A model generated the notes under the pieces. The model made no database searches. It was not told where the DNA came from and saw only the letters and a list, made by a program, of their open reading frames with translations. From Lentisalinibacter salinarum (lineage in GTDB: Bacteria > Pseudomonadota > Gammaproteobacteria > Steroidobacterales > Woeseiaceae): a stretch of DNA of 64,000 nucleotides. A program made the position numbers and the translations under genes. The stretch covers positions 186,001 through 250,000 of the forward strand of contig NZ_JAPDRH010000002.1 of NCBI RefSeq assembly GCF_040706555.1. Direction: 5' to 3'. Shown piece by piece: positions 51,060 to 60,177 of this stretch; position 1 is the first letter of the stretch, and each line of letters begins with the position of its first letter.

Positions 51060-52541
51060 CTAGCGTGTTCCGTTCCCGCCCCGTGATCCCAGCTCCGGAT
51101 TCGTGAAACGCTGAACGGCGGGATCGTCATCCCGGAATTGCACCGTGATCCGATGCACGTCCGAGGGCCAGTTCGGCAGGTTGATCGTCGTGCGGTCAGG
51201 TCCGCCACGGTTCTGATCCGTCACCGAGACCGTCCCACTGGCATCCGGTGAAGCGGAGATGGAGACGTCGGCCGCGGTCAGGAAAGTGAGGGTGTTGAAC
51301 GGGAACAGCTCACCGCGATCAAGGTCGGTTGCGCCGTCCGGCGGACCGGGGAACGGTGGAAACGGCGGCGGCAACGGCGGACCGGCATCGTAAGCGAAGA
51401 AGGCGAGGTTCACTCCCGCCCTCGGGCTCGTTCTGTCCGTCAGCACATTCAGGCCATCGATTTCCAGAGCATCACTCGACGAACCCTGGTCTCCCCAGAA
51501 CTCCTTCTGGCGGCTGATCACGAGGTTCGTATAACGCGGATCGCGCGGCAGAAACGCCTCCAGGCCATCGCCCGGCCGACTGGTATTCAGGCGGAGGAAA
51601 AAGTCGCTGCGGCTGAAGGGCTCGAAATAAAAGTGATGGACAGTGTCCGGCTCGCCATTGGCAGCCGGGCGGTGCACGGCCAATTCGTAATGTTTCAGAC
51701 CATTCACTTTCACGGGCCCGAAAGCGCCGCTCTCATCGATGGGGAAACGGGCGTGGGCTCTCTTGCCGATACGCTGGCCGGTCTCTCCGTCCACCCGCCA
51801 CAGCTCTACCGTCGCGCCGTCATAACCGATGTTTTCAGGAAAAATAACGGCTCTGCCGGCTATCCGCACGGAACCCGGAGGCTCAGGGATGACGGCTGTT
51901 GTGGCAGGCACCCGTCCTGTCAGGAACTCGTACATGACGGCAAAGGCATCGGCCGATGTCGCCACCTCCGTATGAGACTTCGTGCCGAAATAGTAATTTG
52001 CCGCCGGATCGGGACCGATCTGCGCGTTAGTGTTCCCGCGCCGGTTGTATCCGCTGTCCGCCGTATTCCACTCGCCCCAGATGCCGATCGTCGGCACACC
52101 TCCGGGGAAATCCGCCGGGGAGCGGCCGTCGATATTGACGTACCTGGCCACCTTGTCCGGGCCGTCCAGGTCCTGATCCTCCAGATACCCGGTCCAGACT
52201 GTCGTGCCGCGAGAATGGCCGATGGCATAAACCTGCTCGGCGCCAGTCCGCTCGAGAACACCGTCGATGAACTGGTCCAGATCAGTGATGGGGTTTATGC
52301 CGACACTCGTGTCGTACTCGAATGCGAACAACAGTTCCTGTGGATAATCGTTACTCGTGAATCGCATTGCCTGCGTCTCGAACTGCTGTGCCGAGCCCGA
52401 TTGCCCGTGAACGAAAATAATGGGCAACCTCTCGTGTACTTGCGCCTGGCTCGGTAGCCCGATACCACATACCGCGAATACGCCGATTGCGCAGAGCAAC
52501 CTGCGCGCATTCTTCCTGAACGAAAAGCGCAATATCGCCAT
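51060..52541 (-). CDS. Secreted alpha/beta hydrolase (lipase/esterase-like) with proline-rich linker
   Basis: A 493-residue exported protein. A Sec signal (ARRLLCAIGVFAVCGIGLPSQAQ) precedes an alpha/beta-hydrolase domain with LPIIFVHGQSGS (oxyanion region) and the nucleophile elbow GHSRG around residue 115; a beta-rich middle follows (VRIAGRAVIFPENIGYDGATVELWRV), then a second region ending with a proline-rich stretch (GPPLPPPFPPFPGPPD) and a short C-terminal beta segment. The start at 52541 has a GGGGAGAC site and puts the signal peptide first; the longer frame does not. Likely an extracellular lipase or polyester hydrolase; substrate unknown. Confidence 0.8.
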   Translation of the reverse strand: MAILRFSFRKNARRLLCAIGVFAVCGIGLPSQAQVHERLPIIFVHGQSGSAQQFETQAMRFTSNDYPQELLFAFEYDTSVGINPITDLDQFIDGVLERTGAEQVYAIGHSRGTTVWTGYLEDQDLDGPDKVARYVNIDGRSPADFPGGVPTIGIWGEWNTADSGYNRRGNTNAQIGPDPAANYYFGTKSHTEVATSADAFAVMYEFLTGRVPATTAVIPEPPGSVRIAGRAVIFPENIGYDGATVELWRVDGETGQRIGKRAHARFPIDESGAFGPVKVNGLKHYELAVHRPAANGEPDTVHHFYFEPFSRSDFFLRLNTSRPGDGLEAFLPRDPRYTNLVISRQKEFWGDQGSSSDALEIDGLNVLTDRTSPRAGVNLAFFAYDAGPPLPPPFPPFPGPPDGATDLDRGELFPFNTLTFLTAADVSISASPDASGTVSVTDQNRGGPDRTTINLPNWPSDVHRITVQFRDDDPAVQRFTNPELGSRGGNGTR

Positions 52542-52752
52542 TGGTCTCCCCCTCGTATCCCGGTGATCTTGTTCTTCACACAGCACCGGGTTTACGCGTG
52601 CCGTGTGTCGGGATACCGTACCCGACCGGTCATGTCCGGGCAAACCACCTCGTTGGACCAGCCGCCATGAATGCGATGTGGAGGGGTGGCGACCCAGGCC
52701 CTCCTGGAGAGAAGTCCGCCCTGCTCCTCAACCGATCCTCTCCGGAACGCAC

Positions 52753-52782
52753 TTGGACAGGGCCCCGTTGAGTGGTAACAAT
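52753..52782 (+). promoter_or_regulatory. Candidate promoter of the DUF3144 gene
   Basis: TTGGAC (52753-52758) and AACAAT (52777-52782) are 18 bases apart, 35 bases before the ATG at 52817. Its position would put the upstream in-frame GTG (52772) before the transcript start, supporting the shorter protein. The rest of 52542-52752 shows no gene. Confidence 0.35.
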
Positions 52783-52816
52783 GATCGTCTACTGGCCGAA
52801 ATCCACCGTGTGCAGC

Positions 52817-53107
52817 ATGCCCAAGAATACCGACCAGCAGTTCTACGAACGCGCCGATGCAGTGATTACGCTCGCGAATGAGCAGATGACCACGACCGAC
52901 CGTGGCAAAGTCAGTGCGTCGCTGATGTTCGCGACGGCCCGCTTCAACTCATTCGTGAGCGCCTGTCAGGCCTCATCCTCCGAAGATCTTGCAGCGGGAA
53001 GAGAAGAGATCATTCGGTATTTCGTAGAGCAATATCAGACGATGCTGACAGAGAACCTCGATGACTATATTGCGAACTTCGAGGAGTACACGTCACCACG
53101 CGACTGA
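52817..53107 (+). CDS. DUF3144-family protein
   Basis: A 96-residue soluble helical protein of unknown function. It matches DUF3144: DQQFYERADAVITLANEQM near the start, GKVSASLMFATARFNSFVSACQ in the middle, and REEIIRYFVEQYQTMLTENLDDYIANFEEY at the end. The start at 52817 (MPKNTDQQF) is chosen because family members begin here; the longer frame adds a poorly conserved leader. It is a single-gene unit between two hydrolase genes. Confidence 0.88.
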   Translation: MPKNTDQQFYERADAVITLANEQMTTTDRGKVSASLMFATARFNSFVSACQASSSEDLAAGREEIIRYFVEQYQTMLTENLDDYIANFEEYTSPRD

Positions 53108-53199
53108 CGACCAGTTTGCCTGGTTCCTGGTGGCCCCTGACCTGAAGTCACTGGCTCGATTCCGGTAAACTGGCCGTAGTCATCGCCGTCGGAGGCCCC

Positions 53200-54327
53200 A
53201 TGGATACCCTCCTGCAAGTCATCCTGTACATCATCCTCGTCGTCGCGCTGCTCTGGCTCGGCGCCCGCGTCTTCCTCCGCGGCCCCGATCTCGGCCGCTA
53301 CGATCAGCCCGCCGGCAAGCTGGCGAGCACCAGCGACAGACCGGGCGAGGACAACAAGCAGATCAGCCTGCTGCTGAAGGACCTGGAGGGCAAAATCCAG
53401 GCGGCACCACGCAAGGCGCGGCTGCAGACCATCCGGGAACTGGTGGACAAGGGCTTCACGGACGTGATTCCAGAGGACCAGCTCGGCGTCGAGCGGCGCA
53501 ACGTGGATGCCGGCGGCGTGCCGGCAGAATGGGTGCTGGCGGCCGATGCGGACCCGAACCGCCGCCTCCTCTACATCCACGGCGGCGCCTTCTACGTGGG
53601 CAGCCCGTCGAGTCACCGCACACTGACCGCCGCGCTGTCGCGCACCGCCGGCGTGGCCGTGCTGGCCATCGATTACCGCCTGATGCCGGAGCATCCCCGC
53701 ATGGCGAGCATCGAGGACTGCCAGACGGCCTGGCGCTGGATGCTCGAGCACGGGCCGAACGAGCCGAACGAGCCGAACGACGATAGCGCGCCTGCCGATG
53801 CCTATGTGGCCGGCGATTCCGCCGGCGGCAATCTCACGCTGACACTGATCGCCTGGATCCGCGACCATGGTCTGCGGCAGGCGGACGCTGCGGTCGCGCT
53901 TTCGCCTATCACTGACAGCACCTACTCCAGCCCCAGCATGCGCTCGAATATCGTCACCGACGAGATGCTGGGCCCCATGCTCGGTCCGCTGATGCGGGTG
54001 CCCCGCTGGGCGCTGGCCTACGCCACGCTCTACCTGGCTCGCATGAAGCCGCAGAATCCGCTGATCTCGCCCATCTTCGGCGATCTTGCGAACCTGCCGC
54101 CGACATTGATCCAGGCTTCGACCAGCGAAATGCTCACCGACGACTGCCGCCGCTACGTCAACAAGGCGCGGGAGGCGGGTTCCCCGGCCGAGCTGCAGCT
54201 CTGGCCGGAGATGGTGCACGTCTGGCAGTTATTCGAGCCGGTCTCCGCCGAGGCGCGCGAGGCCATCGGCCGCATCGCCGAATTCCTGAGCCGCCACTCC
54301 GGCCGGCGCGAGAGCGCCGCCGCCTGA
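53200..54327 (+). CDS. Alpha/beta hydrolase of the hormone-sensitive-lipase type, membrane-anchored
   Basis: A 375-residue esterase. The first 25 residues (LLQVILYIILVVALLWLGARVFL) form a signal-anchor helix. The HSL/acetyl-esterase motifs are LLYIHGGAFYVGSPSSHR (oxyanion HGG, about residue 127) and VAGDSAGGNLTL (nucleophile Ser, about residue 208); PTLIQASTSEMLTDD and MVHVWQLF provide Asp and His. A nine-base repeat in the coding sequence gives NEPNEPN (53752-53778), a small slippage-prone linker. Probably hydrolyses short-chain esters at the inner membrane. Convergent with cusA. Confidence 0.88.
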   Translation: MDTLLQVILYIILVVALLWLGARVFLRGPDLGRYDQPAGKLASTSDRPGEDNKQISLLLKDLEGKIQAAPRKARLQTIRELVDKGFTDVIPEDQLGVERRNVDAGGVPAEWVLAADADPNRRLLYIHGGAFYVGSPSSHRTLTAALSRTAGVAVLAIDYRLMPEHPRMASIEDCQTAWRWMLEHGPNEPNEPNDDSAPADAYVAGDSAGGNLTLTLIAWIRDHGLRQADAAVALSPITDSTYSSPSMRSNIVTDEMLGPMLGPLMRVPRWALAYATLYLARMKPQNPLISPIFGDLANLPPTLIQASTSEMLTDDCRRYVNKAREAGSPAELQLWPEMVHVWQLFEPVSAEAREAIGRIAEFLSRHSGRRESAAA

Positions 54328-54355
54328 CCGTCGCCCGGTCTCCGTCGGACGAGGA

Positions 54356-57300
54356 TCAGGCGGCCGTCGCGCCGCGCCGCTTCCAGATCAGGTAGATCGC
54401 GGGTATCACCAGCAGCGCCAGTGCGAGCGTGCTGACCATGCCGCCCACCATCGGTGCGGCGATGCGCTGCATCACCTCGGCGCCGGTGCCGCCGCCCCAG
54501 AGGATGGGCAGCAGGCCCAGCGCGATGGAGGCCATGGTCATGACGATCGGCCGCAGCCGCCTGAGCGCGCCCTCCTGTACTGCCGCGCGCAACTCCTCCC
54601 GGCTGACGCCGCCGCCCTGTTCCCGGTGCTGCGCCAGTGCCAGATCCAGGTACACCAGCATCAGCACGCCGATCTCGACGGCGACGCCGGCCAGCGCGAT
54701 GAACCCCACGGCGACCGCCACGGAGAGGTCGAAGTCCATCCAGTACAGTAGCCAGATGCCGCCGGTGAGCGACATGGGTACCGTGCCGAGGACGATCAGC
54801 ACCTCCGTGACGCCGCGGAACGCCAGATACAGCAGCAACGCGATGATGGCCAGCGTGAGCGGCACCACCAGCGCCAGGCGTTCCTTCGCCCGCTCCATGT
54901 ACTCGTACTGTCCCGACCAGTTCAGCGAATAGCCTGCCGGCAGGTCCAGCCGCTCGCGCAGCAGCTGACGGGCGGCCTCCACATAGGAGCCCACGTCGCG
55001 CCCGGCGATGTCCACGTATACCCAGCCGGTCAGCCGCCCGTTCTCGCTCTTCAGCATGGGCGGACCATCCTCCACGGCCACACGGGCCACGTCGCCGAGA
55101 CGGATGCGGGCGCCGCCCGGCGTCACGATGGGCAGCTCGCGGATGGCCTCCACGTTCTCGCGTACCGCCCGCGGATAGCGCAGGTTCACCGGGAAGCGCT
55201 GCAGGCCCTCGACGGTCTCGGTCACGTTCATGCCGCCCACGGCGCTCATGACCACCGTCTGCACGTCGGCGATGTTCAGCCCGTAGCGGGCCGCCTCGCC
55301 ACGCTCGATGTCCACCACCACGTAGCGACCGCCGGCCACCTTCTCGGCGAACACGGACGCGGTGCCCTCCACCTCCGGCAGCAACTCTTCGATACGCACG
55401 CCCAGCCCCTGGATCACTTCCAGGTCGGGCCCGTTGATCTTGATGCCCACCGGCGTCTTGATGCCGGTGGCCAGCATGTCGATACGAGTCTTGATGGGCA
55501 TCACCCAGGCATTCGTCACGCCGGGCAACTGCACGCGCTCACGGATCTCGGCGCGGATGTCCTCGATGTCGTAACCCTCGCGCCACTCGCTCTCCGGCTT
55601 GAAGCGGATCAGGGTCTCGATCATGGTGAGCGGCGCCGGGTCGGTGGCCGTCTCGGCACGGCCTATCTTGCCGAACACCTGGGCCACCTCGGGCACGCTC
55701 TTGATGAGCCGGTCGGTCTGCTGCAGCAGCTGGCCGGCCTCGCCGATGGAGAGCCCCGGCCTGGTGGTCGGCATGTACATCCAGTCGCCCTCGTCCAGCG
55801 GCGGCATGAACTCGGTGCCGAGCCGGCTGGCCGGGTACACCGCCGAGAGCATCAGCAGCAGACCCGCCCCCACGAACAGCCACGGCGCCCGGCTGACCCA
55901 GCCGATCACCGGCCGGTACGCGGCGGTGAGCGCACGATTCACCGGATTGGCCTCCTCGGGCCGGATCCGTCCACGCACGAGATAGCCGATCAGTACCGGC
56001 ACCGCGGTGATGGCCAGCGCCGCCGAGGCGGCCATGGCCCAGGTCTTGGTCCAGGCCAGCGGCGCGAACAGCCGGCCCTCCTGCGCCTCCAGCGTGAACA
56101 CCGGCAGGAACGACAGCGTGATGATCAGCAGCGAGAAGAAGATGGGCTGCCCCACCTCGGTGGTGGCCCGGGCCACGATCTCCCAGCGGCTGCGGCCCGA
56201 CTTGTCCTCGGCCAGGTGCTTGTGGGTGTTCTCGATCATGACGATGGCCGCGTCCACCATCGCGCCGATCGCGATCGCAATGCCGCCCAGGGACATGATG
56301 TTGGCGTTCAGGCCCTGCGCGCGCAGGATGAGCAATGCGGCCAGAATGCCGAGCGGCAGCGTCGCCACGGCCACCAGGGCCGAGCGGGCATGCAGCAGGA
56401 AGACGGCGCAGATGAGCGCCACCAGCAGGAACTCCTCGATCAACTTCGCGCGGAGCGTGTCGATGGCCCGACCGATCAGCTCCGAGCGGTCGTAGGTGGG
56501 CACAATCTCGACGCCCTCGGGCAGGCTCGGCCGCAGTTCATCGATCCGCGCCTTCACCGCCTCGATGGTGCGCTGGGCGTTCTCGCCGAAGCGCATCACG
56601 ATGATGCCGCCGGTGACCTCGCCCTCGCCGTCCAGCTCGGCGATGCCGCGCCGCAGCTGCGGGCCCAGCCGGATCTCGGCTACTTCCTCCAGCAGCACGG
56701 GCGTGCCTTCCGGCGAGATCTTGACCGGGATCTGGCGCAGCTGCTCCAGACCTTTGATGTAGCCTGTTGCGCGCACCATGAACTCGGTCTCGCCCATTTC
56801 GATGACCGAGCCGCCCACCTCCGAGTTCCCCCGGCGAATGGCGTCACGGATGGCGGGCAGGGTGAGGTCGAAGGAGCGCAGCCGGTCCGGGTCCACGACC
56901 ACCTGGTACTGCTTCACCATGCCGCCGACGGTGGCCACTTCCGCCACGCCAGGCACGGTCTGCAGCTCGTACTTCAGGAACCAGTCCTGGATGGCGCGGA
57001 GCTGGGAGAGATCGTGTTGCCCCGTGCGGTCCACGAGTGCGTACTCGTAGATCCAGCCGACGCCGGTGGCGTCCGGCCCGATGGCAGGCCGCGCCTCCGC
57101 CGGCAGCCGCGGCGCCACCTGGCTCAGATACTCGAGCACCCGGGAGCGCGCCCAATACAGGTCGGTATCGTCGTCGAAGATGATGTAGACGTACGAGTCG
57201 CCGAAGAAGGAATAGCCGCGCACGGTCTCGGCGCCGGGCACCGACAGCATCGCCGTGGTGAGCGGATAGGTCACCTGGTCCTCGACGACCTGGGGTGCCT

Positions 57301-57466
57301 GGCCGGGGTAGGACGTCTTCACGATCACCTGCACGTCCGACAGATCCGGGATCGCATCCACGGGCAGGGTACGCAGGTTCAGCGTGCCCGCGATCGCCAG
57401 CGCGATCAGGCCGGCCAGGACCAGGCCCCGGTTGCGGATCGACCAGCCGATGATTGCGCCGATCAC
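54356..57466 (-). CDS. cusA: Cu(I)/Ag(I)-efflux RND transporter CusA
   Basis: A 1036-residue heavy-metal RND pump with twelve helices and two large periplasmic loops. The family hallmark MVDAAIVMIENTHKHL is in helix 4. The three methionines that relay Cu(I)/Ag(I) in E. coli CusA (Met573, 623, 672) are present at Met565 (WMYMPTT), Met615 (PLTMIETL) and Met664 (RIDMLATGIK) with identical spacing of 50 and 49 residues, which argues for Cu/Ag rather than Zn/Co/Cd transport. Proton-motive-force driven export from periplasm or cytosol through CusC. Overlaps cusB by 4 bases; last gene of the operon. Confidence 0.95.
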   Translation of the reverse strand: MIGAIIGWSIRNRGLVLAGLIALAIAGTLNLRTLPVDAIPDLSDVQVIVKTSYPGQAPQVVEDQVTYPLTTAMLSVPGAETVRGYSFFGDSYVYIIFDDDTDLYWARSRVLEYLSQVAPRLPAEARPAIGPDATGVGWIYEYALVDRTGQHDLSQLRAIQDWFLKYELQTVPGVAEVATVGGMVKQYQVVVDPDRLRSFDLTLPAIRDAIRRGNSEVGGSVIEMGETEFMVRATGYIKGLEQLRQIPVKISPEGTPVLLEEVAEIRLGPQLRRGIAELDGEGEVTGGIIVMRFGENAQRTIEAVKARIDELRPSLPEGVEIVPTYDRSELIGRAIDTLRAKLIEEFLLVALICAVFLLHARSALVAVATLPLGILAALLILRAQGLNANIMSLGGIAIAIGAMVDAAIVMIENTHKHLAEDKSGRSRWEIVARATTEVGQPIFFSLLIITLSFLPVFTLEAQEGRLFAPLAWTKTWAMAASAALAITAVPVLIGYLVRGRIRPEEANPVNRALTAAYRPVIGWVSRAPWLFVGAGLLLMLSAVYPASRLGTEFMPPLDEGDWMYMPTTRPGLSIGEAGQLLQQTDRLIKSVPEVAQVFGKIGRAETATDPAPLTMIETLIRFKPESEWREGYDIEDIRAEIRERVQLPGVTNAWVMPIKTRIDMLATGIKTPVGIKINGPDLEVIQGLGVRIEELLPEVEGTASVFAEKVAGGRYVVVDIERGEAARYGLNIADVQTVVMSAVGGMNVTETVEGLQRFPVNLRYPRAVRENVEAIRELPIVTPGGARIRLGDVARVAVEDGPPMLKSENGRLTGWVYVDIAGRDVGSYVEAARQLLRERLDLPAGYSLNWSGQYEYMERAKERLALVVPLTLAIIALLLYLAFRGVTEVLIVLGTVPMSLTGGIWLLYWMDFDLSVAVAVGFIALAGVAVEIGVLMLVYLDLALAQHREQGGGVSREELRAAVQEGALRRLRPIVMTMASIALGLLPILWGGGTGAEVMQRIAAPMVGGMVSTLALALLVIPAIYLIWKRRGATAA

Positions 57467-58833
57467 TGCCCCGACTCCTTGCCATTGCCGTCGCCGTCCA
57501 TGTCATGGCCACTGTGGTCCATGCCTTCCATGTCGTGACCGGAGTGATCCATGCTCTCCATGTCGTGACTGGAATGATCCATGCCCTCCATGTCGTGGCC
57601 GGCGTGCGGATCCGGCTCCTCCAGCCGTGCGAGCGCCTGCTCGCCGCCGGCCTCGGCATCCAGGAGGAACTGCCCCGAGGTCACGACACGATCGCCCGCG
57701 GCCAGACCCTCGAGCACCTCGACGTGGCCGCCGCTGGCGAGTCCGGTCACCACCTTCTGCACACGGAAGCGGCCGTCGCCGGCGTCCAGCACGACGCGCT
57801 CCCCGGCACCGGAGCGGATCACCGCCTCGCGGGGGATGTGGAGCACGTTCGGCCGGGGCTCGCCCTGGATGCGCACCTTCGCCAGCATGTTCGGACGGAG
57901 CCGGCCGTCGGCGTTGTCGAAGACCAGTCGCAGCCTGAGCGTGCGAGTCTTCGGGTCGAGGGCCGGATAGATGTAGGCGATCCGGCCCTCCCAGGTCTCT
58001 CCCGGGTAGGCCTCGAAGCGGGCGAAGGCCGGCAGGCCCTCGGCCATCCAGCCGATGTCCTGCTCGAAGACCTCCACCTCCGCCCAGATGGTCGAGAGAT
58101 TGGCGATGGTCAGAACGTGGGTGGCGGGCGTAACGTAGTTACCGTCCCGGCCCTCCATGGCAATCACGACGCCGTCCTGCGCCGCCCGCCTCGGCAGGTT
58201 CTGCTGCACGTTGCCGCCGCGCTCGATACCGGCGATCTGCTCCGCGGAGAGGCCGAGCGCGCGCAGACGATCCCGCGCTGCGCGGGTCAGCGAGGCGTTG
58301 CCCGAGGCCTGCGCCGTCAGCAGTTCCTGCTGCGCGGAGATCAGCTTGGGCGAGAAAAGCGAATACAGCACCTGCCCGGCCTCCACTCGATCGCCGACGC
58401 TCGCGATGCCGAAGGACTCGAGCCAGCCCTCCGCCCGCGGGTGGTACATGGTCACCGTGGATTCGTCCCAGACGGTGTAGCCGACGGTGTCCAGCCGGCG
58501 GGCGAACTGCCCTCGCTCCGCCTTTGCGGTGCGCACGCCCAGCGTCTGGCGCACGGCGGAGGAGACGGCGATGCCGGCGTCGTCGCCGCCGCCACCGTCC
58601 GCGTAGACGGGCACGAGATCCATGCCCATCGGCGACTTGCCGGGCTCGTCCCGGCGATAGTTGGGGTCCATGGGTGCGACCCAGTAGAGGATCTCCCTCT
58701 CGCCGCTGTCGCCGGCGTCGGCCGCGGCGCCGGACAGCTGGTCGCCGTCGGTGCTGCCCAGCCAGAAGCCGAGCGCGCCGGAGATGGCCGTGACGACGAT
58801 CACGATGGCCCAGAACATGGATTGTGGTTTCAT
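57463..58833 (-). CDS. cusB: Cu(I)/Ag(I)-efflux RND adaptor CusB with His/Met-repeat tail
   Basis: A 456-residue periplasmic membrane-fusion protein. After an N-terminal helix (SMFWAIVIVVTAISGALGFWLGS) comes a heavy-metal-binding segment (YWVAPMDPNYRRDEPGKSPMGMDLVPVY), then hairpin, lipoyl and beta-barrel domains (IASVGDRVEAGQVLYSLFSPKL, RAAQDGVVIAMEGRDGNYVTPATHVLTIANL). The last 49 or so residues are an unusual tail built of HDMEGMDHSG units, rich in His, Met and acidic residues, presumably binding copper or silver. Overlaps cusC and cusA by 4 bases each. Works as the adaptor that hands metal to CusA. Confidence 0.94.
   Translation of the reverse strand: MKPQSMFWAIVIVVTAISGALGFWLGSTDGDQLSGAAADAGDSGEREILYWVAPMDPNYRRDEPGKSPMGMDLVPVYADGGGGDDAGIAVSSAVRQTLGVRTAKAERGQFARRLDTVGYTVWDESTVTMYHPRAEGWLESFGIASVGDRVEAGQVLYSLFSPKLISAQQELLTAQASGNASLTRAARDRLRALGLSAEQIAGIERGGNVQQNLPRRAAQDGVVIAMEGRDGNYVTPATHVLTIANLSTIWAEVEVFEQDIGWMAEGLPAFARFEAYPGETWEGRIAYIYPALDPKTRTLRLRLVFDNADGRLRPNMLAKVRIQGEPRPNVLHIPREAVIRSGAGERVVLDAGDGRFRVQKVVTGLASGGHVEVLEGLAAGDRVVTSGQFLLDAEAGGEQALARLEEPDPHAGHDMEGMDHSSHDMESMDHSGHDMEGMDHSGHDMDGDGNGKESGQ
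57497..57606 (-). repeat. 30-base tandem repeats coding the CusB metal-binding tail
   Basis: About 3.7 copies of a 30-base unit (units begin at 57497, 57527, 57557 and a partial at 57587) encode repeated HDMEGMDHSG. Copies are close but not identical, so copy number may vary between strains. Confidence 0.85.
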
Positions 58834-60101
58834 GGGGAAGTCCTCCCGACGTCGGCGTCGATACCCGTCAGCGCCTCGATGCCGGCGACGGTCATCAGCC
58901 GGTCGGCGCGCGCGCGGGCGAGCGTGAGTTTTGCGTCGAGCAGAGCCGTCTCCGCGTCGATCACGTTGGCGAATTCCCCGCGGCCGGACTCGAAGTCCGC
59001 GCGGGCTGCGTCCAGCCCCTGCTGTGACAGGGGCACGATCCGGTCGCGGTAGAGCGCCACGGTCTGCTCCGCCTCGTCGAGGCGGGCGAGCAGCGAGCGC
59101 AGTTCGGCGCGGAGCCGGAACGCCAGATCCTCCCGTTCGGCCTGCAGGCGGTCCTGTTCGAGTTCCGCAGAAGAGACCGCGGAGCGCCGCTTGTCGCCAC
59201 CGAACGGCAGGTTGATCTCGGCGCCGATCTGCCAGCGCTTCTGCGCCGGGTCCAGGGTGCCGACGTAGCCCGTGTACACGCGGAAGTCGGGCCAGTAATC
59301 CTTGTGCGCCAGCTGCAGACGAGCCCGGGCACCGGCGAGAGAGGCATCGATCCGCGACAGCGCCGGATGGCTCGCGACGAGCGCATCAGCCAGTTCGGTC
59401 TCAGGGGCCACCACGGGCGCCGGCGGCATGGGCGCCGGACTCGGCAGCGGCGCATCGGCCGCCCGGCCCCGCAGGGCGTTGATCTCGGCGATGAGCGCAG
59501 TACGCCGCTGCTCGAGCGCGAGGCGCTGATGCTCGAGCCGCAGCGCCCGCGTCTGCACGCGCAACAGGTCTTGCTGCAGCCCCATGCCGGCGGCGTACTG
59601 CGCCTCGGCAACGGGCTCCAGCTCTTCGACCAGGCGCATCTCCTCGGCATTGCGGGTCAGCGCCTCGTGCACGTACCACCATTCCGCCCAGAGCCGCTCG
59701 GCCCGGGCCGCCAGCTCCCTGGCGAGCACGCGCTCGGATTCGCCGGAAGCCTCGGCCACCGCCAGGGCAACGTCGCCGCGCAGCCCGCGCTTGCCGGGCC
59801 AGGGGAGGCTCTGGCTGAACTGGATCAGGCCGCGGCCGTCCACCCGGTGGCCGAAGGTGTTTGGCGCGGTGCCCAGCATGAGGCGCGGATCATCGAGATC
59901 GTCGGCGGCCTCGGCCTGGCTCAGCAGCGCAGCCGTGGCGGCGCGCCGCCCGGCCAGCGCCCGGTTCGCGGCGAGCACCTCCTCGGTGAGCATCTCCGCC
60001 GTGAGGGCGACCGGCGCCTCGTCGGCGGCCCAGCCGCGCGGCAGGAATATAGCCGTCAGGCTCAGCGCGAGCAGCATGCCCACGCAGCGTCGGATAAACA
60101 T
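58830..60101 (-). CDS. cusC: TolC-family outer membrane channel of the Cus system
   Basis: A 423-residue outer membrane factor. Signal peptide MLLALSLTAIFLPRGWA, then two repeats of long helices typical of the TolC fold (ALAGRRAATAALLSQAEAADDLDDPRLMLG..., SRIDASLAGARARLQLAHKDYWPDFRVYTGYV, INLPFGGDKRRSAV). No lipobox is seen, unlike E. coli CusC. Being in an operon with cusB and cusA (ATG overlapping), it should be the exit duct for copper/silver. Starts 76 bases after the copL-like gene. Confidence 0.93.
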   Translation of the reverse strand: MFIRRCVGMLLALSLTAIFLPRGWAADEAPVALTAEMLTEEVLAANRALAGRRAATAALLSQAEAADDLDDPRLMLGTAPNTFGHRVDGRGLIQFSQSLPWPGKRGLRGDVALAVAEASGESERVLARELAARAERLWAEWWYVHEALTRNAEEMRLVEELEPVAEAQYAAGMGLQQDLLRVQTRALRLEHQRLALEQRRTALIAEINALRGRAADAPLPSPAPMPPAPVVAPETELADALVASHPALSRIDASLAGARARLQLAHKDYWPDFRVYTGYVGTLDPAQKRWQIGAEINLPFGGDKRRSAVSSAELEQDRLQAEREDLAFRLRAELRSLLARLDEAEQTVALYRDRIVPLSQQGLDAARADFESGRGEFANVIDAETALLDAKLTLARARADRLMTVAGIEALTGIDADVGRTSP

Positions 60102-60177
60102 GTGAAGTCTCCGTCATTCGTCTTCGTTCAATCGCCGCGCGGACGCGTGCGACAGCGGTCCGCCGCTCGGCGGACGG

